Origin: Nocardioides pinisoli
GTDB lineage: Bacteria > Actinomycetota > Actinomycetes > Propionibacteriales > Nocardioidaceae
NCBI RefSeq assembly: GCF_024199985.1
Contig: NZ_JANARS010000001.1
Location: 434,001 to 498,000, forward strand
Length of the DNA stretch: 64,000 nt
Direction: 5' to 3'
Part shown: piece after piece, positions 7,922 to 16,578 of the stretch
Position numbering within the stretch: the first letter of the stretch is position 1
Layout of the letters: every line of letters starts with the position of its first letter
Position numbers and translations under genes: made by a program
Notes under the pieces: model-generated
Databases searched by the model: none
The model's input: the letters and a program-made list of their open reading frames with translations, nothing else
Told to the model about the DNA's origin: nothing

Positions 7922-8736
7922 ACCGTCGCCCCGGCTTCCTGGTCTACGGTCTGCTGACCGCGTTCGTGCTCGGCTCGTGCGCGCCGCTCTACTGGTCCTT
8001 CCTCGTCGGCTCGCACAGCCGCGAGGTGCTCACCAAGCGCGTGCCACCGCTGCTCCCCGGCGGCCACTTCTGGGACAACGCCCAGCGGGCGATCGACGCC
8101 GTACCGTTCTGGAAGGCGATGTTCAACAGCCTCATCGTCTCCGGCACCGTCGCCACGTCGGTCGTGTTCTTCTCGACGCTGGCCGGCTTCGCCTTCGCCA
8201 AGCTCAGCTTCCGCGGCCGCACCCCGATGCTCGTCTTCGTCGTCGCCACCCTGGCGGTGCCCACCCAGCTCGGCGTCATCCCGCTCTTCATCGTGATGGC
8301 CAAGCTCGGCTGGGTCGGGTCGGTGTGGGCCCTGATCGTGCCCAGCCTGGTCACCGCCTTCGGCGTCTTCTTCATGCGGCAGTACCTCCTCGACGCGGTC
8401 CCCGACGAGCTCGTCGACGCCGCCAGGGTCGACGGGTGCTCCCTCTTCCGGACGTTCTGGACCGTCGCCCTGCCGGCGGCGCGTCCGGCCGCCGGGATCC
8501 TCTGGCTGTTCACCTTCATGGCCACCTGGACCGACTTCTTCTGGCCGCTGATCGTGCTGCCCGCCAGCAACCCGACGGTCCAGATCGCCCTCCAGCAGCT
8601 CCAGAGCGGCTACTACGTCGACTACAGCCTGGTGCTCGCCGGCGCCACGCTGTCGACGGTGCCGCTGCTGGTCCTCTTCGTCCTCACCGGCCGCCAGATG
8701 GTCGCCGGCATCATGCAAGGAGCAGTCAAGGGATGA
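7918..8736 (+). CDS. cebG: Sugar ABC transporter permease (CebG-like)
   Basis: This is a 272-residue second permease with six membrane segments and an EAA-type loop, DELVDAARVDGCSLFRTF. The ATG at 7918 overlaps the cebF stop and has AAGGGG upstream. It is the MalG-type partner of cebF, and its own stop overlaps the beta-glucosidase start (ATGA). Confidence 0.85.
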   Translation: MNRRPGFLVYGLLTAFVLGSCAPLYWSFLVGSHSREVLTKRVPPLLPGGHFWDNAQRAIDAVPFWKAMFNSLIVSGTVATSVVFFSTLAGFAFAKLSFRGRTPMLVFVVATLAVPTQLGVIPLFIVMAKLGWVGSVWALIVPSLVTAFGVFFMRQYLLDAVPDELVDAARVDGCSLFRTFWTVALPAARPAAGILWLFTFMATWTDFFWPLIVLPASNPTVQIALQQLQSGYYVDYSLVLAGATLSTVPLLVLFVLTGRQMVAGIMQGAVKG

Positions 8737-10211
8737 GCGTTCCCACCACGATCCAGACCACGACCGGGGCCGTCCCGGCCACCAGGGTCAGCTTCCCGCA
8801 CGACTTCGTGTGGGGGATGGCGACCGCGTCCTACCAGATCGAGGGGGCCGTCGCCGAGGACGGACGCACGCCGTCGATCTGGGACACCTTCTCCCACCTG
8901 CCGGGGGCCGTGCTCAACGACGACAACGGCGACGTCGCCTGCGAGCACTACCACCGCATGCCGGCCGACGTGGCCCTGCTCGCCGACCTCGGCGCCACGT
9001 CCTACCGCTTCTCGGTGGCCTGGCCGCGGGTGCGCCCGGACGCCGGACCGGTCAACGCAGCCGGGCTCGCGTTCTACGACCGGCTCGTCGACGAGCTCCT
9101 CTCCCACGGGATCGCGCCGTGGCTGACGCTCTACCACTGGGACCTGCCGCAGGTCCTCGAGGACGCGGGCGGCTGGACCAACCGCGACACCGCCCACCGG
9201 TTCGTCGAGTACGCCGTCTCGGTGCACGAGGCGCTCGGCGACCGGGTGCCGACCTGGACCACCCTCAACGAGCCGTGGTGCTCGGCCTTCCTCGGCTACT
9301 CCGCGGGCCACCACGCCCCCGGGCGCCAGGAGGGGGCGGCCGGCCTGGTCGCCGGCCACCACCTGCTGCTCGCCCACGGCCTCGCGACCCGCGAGCTGCG
9401 CGACCGCGGCGCCGACCGGCTCGGCCTGAGCCTCAACCTGACGGTGCCCGACCCGAGCGACCCGAGCGACCCGGTCGACGTCGACGCCGCGCGGCGCATC
9501 GACGGGCTGCACAACCGGTTCTTCCTCGACCCGATCTTCCGCGGCTCCTACCCCTCCGACGTGCTGGAGGACACCGCGGCCCTGACGTGGCAGGACCGGC
9601 CCTGGCTCGACGTGGTGCGCGACGGCGACCTCGACGTGATCTCGGCCCCGATCGACGTGCTGGGCGTGAACTACTACCACGGCAACGAGGTCTCGGGTCA
9701 CCCGCGGACGGACGTCGTCGGCATCGGCGCGGACCACCCCGCCCGGGTGGCGCTCTCGCCCTTCCCCGGCTCCGAGCACGTCACCTTCCCCAGCCGCGGG
9801 CTGCCGCTGACCGACATGGGGTGGGAGATCCAGCCCGACGGCCTGCACCGCCTGCTCCGCCGGCTCCACGACGACTACCCGCACCTGCCGATCCACCTCA
9901 CCGAGACGGGCGCGGCCTTCGACGACCGGCTCGACGACGAGGGCCGGGTCCACGACCCCGACCGCATCGCCTTCCTCGACGCCTACCTCCGAGCGGTGCA
10001 CCAGGCGATCGAGGAGGGCGTCGACGTGCGCGGGTTCTTCCAGTGGTCGTTCTGCGACAACTTCGAGTGGGCCTTCGGCTACGCCAAGCGCTTCGGGCTC
10101 GTCCACGTCGACTACGCGACCCAGCGGCGTACGCCCAAGTCGAGCGCCTACTGGTACGCCGACCTCGCCCGCACCGGGAGTCTGCCTGCGCACGACGGGT
10201 CCGGCGGCTAA
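8733..10211 (+). CDS. GH1 beta-glucosidase
   Basis: The 492-residue glycoside hydrolase family 1 enzyme has N-terminal FVWGMATASYQIEGA, the acid/base glutamate E180 in TLNEPW and the nucleophile E391 in LTETG (the usual motif is TENG). No signal peptide is present, so it acts on imported cellobiose in the cytoplasm. It is the functional counterpart of BglC in Streptomyces ceb operons. It is translationally coupled to the permease gene upstream and is followed directly by the repressor gene. Confidence 0.9.
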   Translation: MSVPTTIQTTTGAVPATRVSFPHDFVWGMATASYQIEGAVAEDGRTPSIWDTFSHLPGAVLNDDNGDVACEHYHRMPADVALLADLGATSYRFSVAWPRVRPDAGPVNAAGLAFYDRLVDELLSHGIAPWLTLYHWDLPQVLEDAGGWTNRDTAHRFVEYAVSVHEALGDRVPTWTTLNEPWCSAFLGYSAGHHAPGRQEGAAGLVAGHHLLLAHGLATRELRDRGADRLGLSLNLTVPDPSDPSDPVDVDAARRIDGLHNRFFLDPIFRGSYPSDVLEDTAALTWQDRPWLDVVRDGDLDVISAPIDVLGVNYYHGNEVSGHPRTDVVGIGADHPARVALSPFPGSEHVTFPSRGLPLTDMGWEIQPDGLHRLLRRLHDDYPHLPIHLTETGAAFDDRLDDEGRVHDPDRIAFLDAYLRAVHQAIEEGVDVRGFFQWSFCDNFEWAFGYAKRFGLVHVDYATQRRTPKSSAYWYADLARTGSLPAHDGSGG

Positions 10212-10212
10212 C

Positions 10213-11256
10213 GTGCCGCGGGTGACCAACCCGCGCACCCCTGCCAGTGTGGGTCAGCCCACCCTCGACGAGGTCGCGCGGGTCGCCGGCGTCTCCCGGG
10301 CGACGGCCTCGCGCGCCATCAACGGCGGCCAGCGCGTCAGCGCGCGCGCCCAGTCGGCCGTCGACTCGGCCGTGCGCACGCTCGGCTACGTCCCCAACCC
10401 GGCGGCCCGCAGCCTCGTCACGCGACGTACGGACTCCATCGCCGTGGTCGTGCCGGAGCCCGACGACCGGGTCTTCTCGGACCCCTTCTTCGCGGGCACC
10501 CTGCGCGGGGTCAACCGGGTGCTCGCCGAGCGCGACATCCAGCTGGTGCTGCTGCTCGCGCGGCCGGGCGCCTCGACCGCCCGCACCCTGCGCTACCTGA
10601 CCGCCCGCCACGTCGACGGCGCACTGGTCACCTCCCACCACCGCGACGACCGGCTCGCCGAGCACCTCGCCGACATCGGCCTGCCCTGCGTCTTCGGCGG
10701 CCGTCCGTGGACCGGCGGCGACCGGGTGGCGTACGTCGACGTGGACAACGTCGCCGGCGAGCGACAGGCCACGGAGCTGCTCATCGAGCGTGGCTGCACC
10801 CGCATCGGCACGATCGCCGGCCCCGCCGACATGACCGCGGCCGAGGACCGGCTCGCCGGGTGGCGCCAGGCGATGTCGGCCGCGGGCCTGGCGACCGACG
10901 CGATCGAGCACGGCGACTTCACCGAGGACGGCGGTGAGGCCGCGGCCCGGTCGCTGATGCACCGGCACCCCGACCTCGACGGCCTCGTCGTCGCCTCCGA
11001 CCTGATGGCCCTCGGGGCGCTGCGCGTGCTCGCCGAGCTCGGCCGGCGGGTGCCCGACGACATCGCCGTCGTCGGCTTCGACGACCTCGGCGTCGCCGAG
11101 CGCACCACCCCGGCGCTCACCACCGTGCGGCAGCCGGTGGACGAGATGGCCGAGCGGGCGACCCGGCTGCTGCTCGAGCGCGTCGACGACCCCGGCTCCA
11201 GCCGTCCGATGCGGGTGATCATCCCGCCGACGCTCGTGCGGCGGGCCAGCGCCTGA
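10213..11256 (+). CDS. cebR: LacI-family repressor CebR
   Basis: The 347-residue protein has a LacI headpiece at about residues 17-70 (PTLDEVARVAGVSRATASRA, with hinge NPAARSLVTRR), then a periplasmic-binding-protein-like effector domain ending in GFDDLGVAERTTPALTTVRQP. It starts at GTG 10213, 1 bp after the beta-glucosidase stop; GTG 10222 is an alternative. In Streptomyces, CebR binds TGGGAGCGCTCCCA and is released by cellobiose. Two such sites lie upstream of cebE, so the operon is probably autoregulated. Confidence 0.85.
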   Translation: MPRVTNPRTPASVGQPTLDEVARVAGVSRATASRAINGGQRVSARAQSAVDSAVRTLGYVPNPAARSLVTRRTDSIAVVVPEPDDRVFSDPFFAGTLRGVNRVLAERDIQLVLLLARPGASTARTLRYLTARHVDGALVTSHHRDDRLAEHLADIGLPCVFGGRPWTGGDRVAYVDVDNVAGERQATELLIERGCTRIGTIAGPADMTAAEDRLAGWRQAMSAAGLATDAIEHGDFTEDGGEAAARSLMHRHPDLDGLVVASDLMALGALRVLAELGRRVPDDIAVVGFDDLGVAERTTPALTTVRQPVDEMAERATRLLLERVDDPGSSRPMRVIIPPTLVRRASA

Positions 11257-11260
11257 CGAC

Positions 11261-11656
11261 TCAGGCCAGCGACGCGAGGAGCTCCTCGACGCGGCGCCGG
11301 ATCTCGTCGCGGATCGGCCGCACCGCCTCGATGCCCTGGCCGGCCGGGTCGTCGAGCTTCCAGTCCTCGTAGCGCTTGCCCGGGTAGAAGGGGCAGGCGT
11401 CGCCGCAGCCCATCGTGATCACGACGTCGGAGGCCTGCACGGCGCTGTCGCTGAGGAGCTTGGGCTGCTGCGCGGCGATGTCGATGCCGACCTCCGCCAT
11501 TGCCTCGACGGCCACGGGGTTGATCGTCCCGGCGGGCGCCGAGCCGGCCGAGAGCACCTCGACGCCGTCGCCGCCGAGGTGCCGCAGCCAGCCGGCGGCC
11601 ATCTGCGAGCGACCGGCGTTGTGGACGCAGACGAACAGGACGGTGGGTGTGGTCAT
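11261..11656 (-). CDS. arsC: Arsenate reductase (low-molecular-weight phosphatase type)
   Basis: The 131-residue enzyme has the P-loop C10-V-H-N-A-G-R16 (CX5R) and two further cysteines, C84 and C88, in MGCGDACPF. This pattern is typical of thioredoxin- or mycothiol-linked arsenate reductases. It reduces As(V) to As(III) for export by the Acr3 pump encoded just upstream. The ATG overlaps the acr3 stop by 4 bp. Confidence 0.88.
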   Translation of the reverse strand: MTTPTVLFVCVHNAGRSQMAAGWLRHLGGDGVEVLSAGSAPAGTINPVAVEAMAEVGIDIAAQQPKLLSDSAVQASDVVITMGCGDACPFYPGKRYEDWKLDDPAGQGIEAVRPIRDEIRRRVEELLASLA

Positions 11657-12747
11657 CGGGCGCTCTCCTGGACGGGCGGGGTCGGACTCTGGTGGGGGAA
11701 CCAGCGCTCGCGCAGGGCGAGGCTGACGTAGACGAGGGCGACCAGCACGGGCACCTCGATGAGCGGGCCGACGACACCGGCCAGGGCCTGTCCCGACGTC
11801 ACGCCGAAGGTCGCGATCGCGACCGCGATGGCGAGCTCGAAGTTGTTGCCCGCCGCGGTGAAGGCGAGCGTGGTGGTGCGCTCGTACGTCATGCCGAGCG
11901 CGCGGCCCAGCAGGAAGCCGCCGCCCCACATGAGCGCGAAGTAGACCAGCAGGGGCAGGGCGATCCGGGCGACGTCGAGGGGACGGCTGGTGACCTGCTC
12001 GCCCTGGAGGGCGAAGAGCACGACGATCGTGAAGAGCAGGCCGATCAGCGCCCAGGGACCGACGCGGGGGAGGAAGGTCGACTCGTACCACTCGCGGCCG
12101 CGCAGGCGCTCGCCGTAGGTGCGAGACAGCCAGCCGAGCAGCAGCGGCACGCCGAGGAACACCAGGACGGACTTCGCGATCTGCCAGGCGGAGACCTCGA
12201 GCGCCGCTCCCGGGAGGCCGAGCCAGGAGGGCAGGGCCTCGAGGTAGAACCAGCCGAGCCCGGCGAAGGCGATGACCTGGAAGACCGAGTTGAGGGCGAC
12301 CAGCACGGCGGCGGCCTCGCGGTCGCCGCACGCGAGGTCGTTCCAGATGATGACCATCGCGATGCAACGGGCCAGGCCGACGATGATCAGGCCGGTGCGG
12401 TACTCCGGCAGGTCGGGCAGCATCAGCCAGGCCAGCGCGAACATCAGCGCGGGGCCGAGCACCCAGTTGAGCACCAGCGACGAGGCGAGCATGCGCCGGT
12501 CGGAGGTGACGGTGTCGAGGCGGTCGTAGCGCACCTTGGCCAGGACCGGGTACATCATCACGAGCAGGCCGACGGCGATCGGGAGCGAGATCCCGTCGAC
12601 CTCGACCGCCGAGAGCACCTCGTCGAGGCCCGGGACCCAGCGGCCGAGCAGGAGCCCGGCCACCATGGCGAGGCCGATCCACAGCGGGAGGAACCGGTCG
12701 AGCGTCGAGAGCCGCTCGACGACCTTGGCACCGCCGCGGGCGCTCAC
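11653..12747 (-). CDS. acr3: Arsenite efflux transporter, ACR3 family
   Basis: This 364-residue membrane protein has about ten hydrophobic segments. The ACR3 hallmark cysteine is in GLARCIAMVIIWNDLA, the fourth-segment motif needed for arsenite transport. It lies in an arsR-acr3-arsC operon whose genes overlap by 4 bp at both junctions. It exports As(III) across the cell membrane. Confidence 0.9.
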   Translation of the reverse strand: MSARGGAKVVERLSTLDRFLPLWIGLAMVAGLLLGRWVPGLDEVLSAVEVDGISLPIAVGLLVMMYPVLAKVRYDRLDTVTSDRRMLASSLVLNWVLGPALMFALAWLMLPDLPEYRTGLIIVGLARCIAMVIIWNDLACGDREAAAVLVALNSVFQVIAFAGLGWFYLEALPSWLGLPGAALEVSAWQIAKSVLVFLGVPLLLGWLSRTYGERLRGREWYESTFLPRVGPWALIGLLFTIVVLFALQGEQVTSRPLDVARIALPLLVYFALMWGGGFLLGRALGMTYERTTTLAFTAAGNNFELAIAVAIATFGVTSGQALAGVVGPLIEVPVLVALVYVSLALRERWFPHQSPTPPVQESAR

Positions 12748-13100
12748 GCCCCGCCGCCGATCAGCGCGGCGAGGTCGCCCAGCACCTCACGTCGTACGGC
12801 GTAGTAGACCCACACGCCGCGCTTGGTCCGGTCGAGGAGGCCGGCCTCGTGGAGCACCTTGAGGTGGTGGCTGATGGTCGGCTGCGAGAGGTCGAAGGCG
12901 TCGTTGAGGTCGCAGACGCAGGCCTCGCCCCCCTCGCTCGCCGCGACGATCGAGACCAGCCGCAGCCGAACGGGGTCGGCGAGGGCCTTCAGCAGGGGCG
13001 CCACCCGCTCGGCCCGGTCGGCCGACAGCGGCTCGCGGACCAGCGGGGAGCAGCAGGCCACCGTCTCGACGGGGGTGAGGGTCAGCTCAGACTTCGACAC
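12744..13100 (-). CDS. arsR: ArsR-family metalloregulator
   Basis: The 118-residue winged-helix repressor has a CVC motif (C61, C63) in the ACVCDL helix and an N-terminal C16-C17 pair that could complete a trivalent arsenic site. The recognition helix region is LSQPTISHHLKVLHEAGLL. It is the first gene of the arsenic operon and is divergent from the arsI/cadI-like gene. Palindromes in the shared intergenic region are likely operators for both directions. Confidence 0.9.
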   Translation of the reverse strand: MSKSELTLTPVETVACCSPLVREPLSADRAERVAPLLKALADPVRLRLVSIVAASEGGEACVCDLNDAFDLSQPTISHHLKVLHEAGLLDRTKRGVWVYYAVRREVLGDLAALIGGGA

Positions 13101-13103
13101 AGA

Positions 13104-13166
13104 TCAATATTGACAGACATCGATGTGTGGTGGCAATCTCAAGACATCGACATCCATCGATATCAA
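13104..13166. promoter_or_regulatory. Divergent ars promoters with ArsR operators
   Basis: TCAATATTGA (13104-13113) and ACATCGATGT (13117-13126) are perfect palindromes, and CATCGATATCAA (13155-13166) repeats the half-sites. For the plus strand, TTGACA (13110-13115) and CAATCT (13134-13139) form a promoter with an 18-bp spacer. On the minus strand, TTGCCA and CAATAT can serve arsR. Operators overlap both promoters. Confidence 0.65.
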
Positions 13167-13178
13167 GAGGAGGACCTC

Positions 13179-13595
13179 ATGTCCCGCCTGCAGCTCGCCC
13201 TCAACGTCGACAACCTCGAGACGTCGATCGACTTCTACTCCACCCTCTTCGGCACCGAGCCCCACAAGGTGCGCCCGGGCTACGCCAACTTCGCCGTGGC
13301 GCAGCCTCCGCTCAAGCTGGTCCTGATCGAGAACCCCGGCCACGGCGGCAGCATCAACCACCTCGGCGTCGAGGTGGAGGACGTGGACACCGTCGACGCC
13401 GAGCTGACCCGGCTGGCCGACGCGGGGTTCGCGACCACCGAGGAGCGCGACACCACGTGCTGCTACGCCAAGCAGGACAAGTTCTGGGTGCAGGGCACGC
13501 CCGACGGGGAGCGGTGGGAGGTCTACGCGATCACCGACGACGCGCCCGCCGAGCAGCCCGCAGCCGCCGACGCCGAAGCCGCGTGCTGCGCCTGA
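13179..13595 (+). CDS. arsI: ArsI/CadI-family VOC protein
   Basis: This is a 138-residue glyoxalase/bleomycin-resistance fold protein with a vicinal cysteine pair, C94-C95, in TCCYAKQDKFWV, H61 and E114. These match the metal and arsenic ligands of ArsI C-As lyase and mycobacterial CadI. Residue 5 is Gln, where ArsI has the third metal-ligand His; as I recall, CadI also has Gln there, so lyase activity is uncertain. A second CC pair ends the protein. The ATG at 13179 follows a strong AAGAGGAGG. It is divergent from arsR and shares its operator region. Confidence 0.8.
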   Translation: MSRLQLALNVDNLETSIDFYSTLFGTEPHKVRPGYANFAVAQPPLKLVLIENPGHGGSINHLGVEVEDVDTVDAELTRLADAGFATTEERDTTCCYAKQDKFWVQGTPDGERWEVYAITDDAPAEQPAAADAEAACCA

Positions 13596-13822
13596 CGTCG
13601 GGGTCGTTCGAGGGCCGGCGCCGGGGCTGAGGGCGGACTCACACGCCAATGGATTCGCGGGAACACCACCTGCACCACTAGCGTTGCCTCCACAGACGTC
13701 CGGCCGGTCTTGCCCCGGACGCAGGTCCCTCGGGACCTTCCCTCACTTCTGAGGCACGTACGCCGCACAGCGTCCCCGGACCCGCGGCTCACGGTGGCGA
13801 GACGCCAACCGAAAGCAGTCAC
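13596..13822 (+). other. Structured 5' leader region of the DEAD-box helicase gene
   Basis: No gene is seen in these 227 bases. Two compact hairpins are visible: CGTCCGG/CCGGACG (13697-13703 with 13715-13721) and AGGTCC-CTCG-GGACCT (13723-13738). The absence of a gene and the hairpins fit a long regulatory leader, as is common upstream of cold-shock or autoregulated RNA helicase genes. I cannot identify the promoter securely. Confidence 0.4.
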
Positions 13823-15286
13823 ATGACCTTCGCCGCCCTCGGCGTTCCGTCCTCGCTCGTCCAGATCCTGGAGCAGCAGGGCATCACCACTCCCACTCCC
13901 ATCCAGGCAGCCACGCTGCCCGACAGCCTGGCCGGCCGCGACGTCCTCGGCCGTGGCCGCACCGGCTCCGGGAAGACCTACGGCTTCCTGCTCCCGCTGG
14001 TCGCCCGCCTCGACGCGTCCAAGCTGCCGGCCATGCCGCGCAAGCCGCGCGCCCTGATCCTGGCCCCCACGCGTGAGCTCGTCGGCCAGATCCACGCCGC
14101 GCTCGCGCCCCTCGCCAAGAACACCGGCCTGTCGACGGTCGTCGTCTACGGCGGCGTCGGCCAGAACCCGCAGGTCACCGCGCTCAAGAAGGGCGTCGAC
14201 GTCGTCATCGCCTGCCCCGGCCGCCTCGAGGACCTCATGGGCCAGGGCTACGCCGACCTCTCCGCCGTCGAGATCACCGTGCTCGACGAGGCCGACCACA
14301 TGGCCGACCTCGGCTTCCTGCCCGGCGTGCGCCGGATCATGGACAAGACCCCGCAGTCGGGTCAGCGCCTGCTCTTCTCGGCGACGCTCGACAAGGCGAT
14401 CGACGTCCTGGTCAAGCGCTTCCTGACCAACCCGGTCACCCACGAGGCCGACTCGGCGCAGTCGCCCGTCTCGACGATGCACCACCACGTGCTGCACCTC
14501 TCGCGCGAGCAGCGGGTGCCGGTTCTGGTCGACCTCACCTCGGCCCCGGGCCGCACGGTCGTCTTCACCCGCACCAAGTACGGCGCCAAGGCGCTCGCCC
14601 GCCAGCTCAACAAGTCGGGCGTGCCCAGCGTCGAGCTGCACGGCAACCTGTCGCAGAACGCCCGCACCCGCAACATGGAGGCGTTCCACGCCGGCACCGC
14701 GACGACGCTGGTCGCGACCGACATCGCCGCCCGCGGCATCCACGTCGACGACGTCGCGCTCGTCGTGCACGCCGACCCGCCGGTCGAGCACAAGGCCTAC
14801 CTGCACCGCTCGGGCCGCACGGCCCGCGCCGGCAACGAGGGCACCGTCATCACCCTGATGACCGACGAGCAGGTCCGCGACGTGCGCGACCTGACCCGTC
14901 AGGCCGGCATCAAGCCGGTCACCACCAAGGTCAACGGCCCCGACCACCCGGTCCTGGTCCAGCTCGCTCCCGGCGAGCGGACGCTCGTGCCGGGCGGCCT
15001 CGTCGTCGAGACCCCGACCGGTGCCGGCGCCCAGGGCGCACGCGCCGGCGGTGGCGGTCGCAACCGCTCGCGTCGTCGCGGCACCGGCCAGGGCGGCCAG
15101 GGCAGCAGCCAGGGTCGCGGCCAGGGCGGCGGCCAGCGTGGCCAGTCGTCAAGCACGGGCTCCGCACGCAGCGGCCAGCCGGCGAAGTCCGGCGGCCAGC
15201 GCCGCCGCAGCGGCGGCGGCCAGTCGGGCGGCGCCCCGCAGGGCGGTCGCGCGCACAGCGCGTCGACCTTCAGCCGCGGTCGCTGA
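13823..15286 (+). CDS. DEAD-box RNA helicase with basic Gly/Arg/Ser-rich tail
   Basis: The 487-residue protein has a complete helicase core: Q motif TPTPIQ near residue 25, Walker A GRTGSGKT at 45-52, DEAD in VLDEADHMADLGFLPGV, SAT, and HRSGRTARAG. The last ~100 residues are low-complexity Gly/Arg/Ser/Gln, a typical RNA-binding tail. It likely remodels structured RNA or helps ribosome assembly, especially in the cold. It is preceded by a long structured leader and followed by a very strong hairpin terminator, so it is probably monocistronic. Confidence 0.9.
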   Translation: MTFAALGVPSSLVQILEQQGITTPTPIQAATLPDSLAGRDVLGRGRTGSGKTYGFLLPLVARLDASKLPAMPRKPRALILAPTRELVGQIHAALAPLAKNTGLSTVVVYGGVGQNPQVTALKKGVDVVIACPGRLEDLMGQGYADLSAVEITVLDEADHMADLGFLPGVRRIMDKTPQSGQRLLFSATLDKAIDVLVKRFLTNPVTHEADSAQSPVSTMHHHVLHLSREQRVPVLVDLTSAPGRTVVFTRTKYGAKALARQLNKSGVPSVELHGNLSQNARTRNMEAFHAGTATTLVATDIAARGIHVDDVALVVHADPPVEHKAYLHRSGRTARAGNEGTVITLMTDEQVRDVRDLTRQAGIKPVTTKVNGPDHPVLVQLAPGERTLVPGGLVVETPTGAGAQGARAGGGGRNRSRRRGTGQGGQGSSQGRGQGGGQRGQSSSTGSARSGQPAKSGGQRRRSGGGQSGGAPQGGRAHSASTFSRGR

Positions 15287-15307
15287 CCCTTGCTCGCAGA
15301 AGAGCCT

Positions 15308-15353
15308 GACCAGTTCAGGGATCCCCGGCTGCCCGGGGATCCCTGAACTGGTC
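15308..15353 (+). terminator. Strong hairpin terminator after the helicase gene
   Basis: A perfect 21-bp stem (15308-15328 with 15333-15353) has a 4-nt CTGC loop. No U-tract follows, as is common in high-GC actinobacteria. A weaker, related arm sequence (CAGGGGTCCCCGG) follows around 15378-15390. Confidence 0.8.
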
Positions 15354-15486
15354 GGCCCTTGCACGCCCTGACATCTTCAGGGGTCCCCGGCCGGCCGGCC
15401 GTCCCGAGCGGGGCCTGATGTGTGCGCCGGAATGCCGGCCGCGCCATGATGGTTCACCCTTCAACCAACTTGGAGGACAGGAACCG

Positions 15487-16554
15487 ATGGCTGACTTCGA
15501 CTTCTCGGTGCTCGGCACCCGCGAGCACCCCACGCTGGGCCTGGACACGTTCGGCGACGCCCCGCTCGACGGCGCTCCGGCCAACCACGCCGAGACGCTG
15601 CGGGAGGTCGTCGCCGAGGCGGTGCTCGCCGACCGGGTGGGGATCGACTACGTCGGCCTCGGCGAGCATCACCGCCCCGACTACGCGATCTCCGCCCCCG
15701 ACGTCGTCCTCGCCGCCATCGCCGGGCAGACCGAGCGGATCCGGCTGGGCACCGGCGTGACGGTCCTGTCCTCCGACGACCCGATCCGGGTCTACCAGCG
15801 CTTCGCCACCCTCGACGCGGTCAGCAACGGCCGCGCGGAGGTACAGCTCGGCCGCGGGTCGTTCATCGAGTCCTTCGGCCTCTTCGGGCTCGAGCTGTCC
15901 GACTACGACCGGCTCTTCGCCGAGAAGCTCGACCTCTTCGCCGCGCTCCAGGCCGAGGGCCCCGTGTCGTGGGAGGGCACCGTCCGCCCGCCGCTCGTCG
16001 ACCAGCGCGTCTACCCGACCACCGCCGCCGGCCGGCTGCCCGCCTGGATCGGCGTCGGCGGCACGCCGCAGTCGGTGGTGCGTGCCGCGCAGTACGGCAT
16101 GCCGCTGATGCTGGCCGTCATCGGCGGCTCGCCGGCCGGCTTCGTGCAGCTCGCCGACCTCTACCGCGAGGCGCTCGGCCGGATGGAGCTGCTCGAGCTG
16201 CCGATCGGCATGCACTCCCCGGGCCACGTCGCGGCCACCGACGAGGAGGCCCGCACGCAGCTCTACCCGCACCAGGCCGAGCTCTACACCCGCATCGGCC
16301 GCGAGCGCGGCTGGCCGCCGTACTCCCGCATCCAGTTCGAGCAGGCGGCCTCGCCGCAGGGAGCCCTGTTCGTCGGCTCCCCGGAGACCGTCGCGCAGAA
16401 GATCGCCTGGGCGACCCGGACCCTCGGGCTCTCCCGCTTCCAGCTGAAGTACTCCGTCGGCTCGCTCCCGCACGAGCAGCGGCTGGAGTCGGTGCGCCTG
16501 TACGGCGAGGAGGTCGTCCCCCGGGTCCGTGAGCTGCTGCGCTCCGAGTCCTAG
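15487..16554 (+). CDS. LLM-class flavin-dependent oxidoreductase
   Basis: The 355-residue luciferase-like monooxygenase begins FDFSVLGTREHPTLG and carries the family's YVGLGEHHRPDYAISAP segment and RIRLGTGVTVLSSDDP near residue 85. It probably uses FMN or F420 on an unknown substrate. The ATG at 15487 follows GGAGGACAGG. It stands alone between the helicase terminator and a CPBP-family gene with its own leaderless-type -10. Confidence 0.8.
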   Translation: MADFDFSVLGTREHPTLGLDTFGDAPLDGAPANHAETLREVVAEAVLADRVGIDYVGLGEHHRPDYAISAPDVVLAAIAGQTERIRLGTGVTVLSSDDPIRVYQRFATLDAVSNGRAEVQLGRGSFIESFGLFGLELSDYDRLFAEKLDLFAALQAEGPVSWEGTVRPPLVDQRVYPTTAAGRLPAWIGVGGTPQSVVRAAQYGMPLMLAVIGGSPAGFVQLADLYREALGRMELLELPIGMHSPGHVAATDEEARTQLYPHQAELYTRIGRERGWPPYSRIQFEQAASPQGALFVGSPETVAQKIAWATRTLGLSRFQLKYSVGSLPHEQRLESVRLYGEEVVPRVRELLRSES

Positions 16555-16578
16555 AGGCGCCCTCCTAGGCTGACTCCC

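Noticed and set aside
12849..13178. N-terminal extension of the arsI/cadI-like protein back into arsR
   Set aside because: The extension has no family similarity, and AAGAGGAGG lies directly before ATG 13179.
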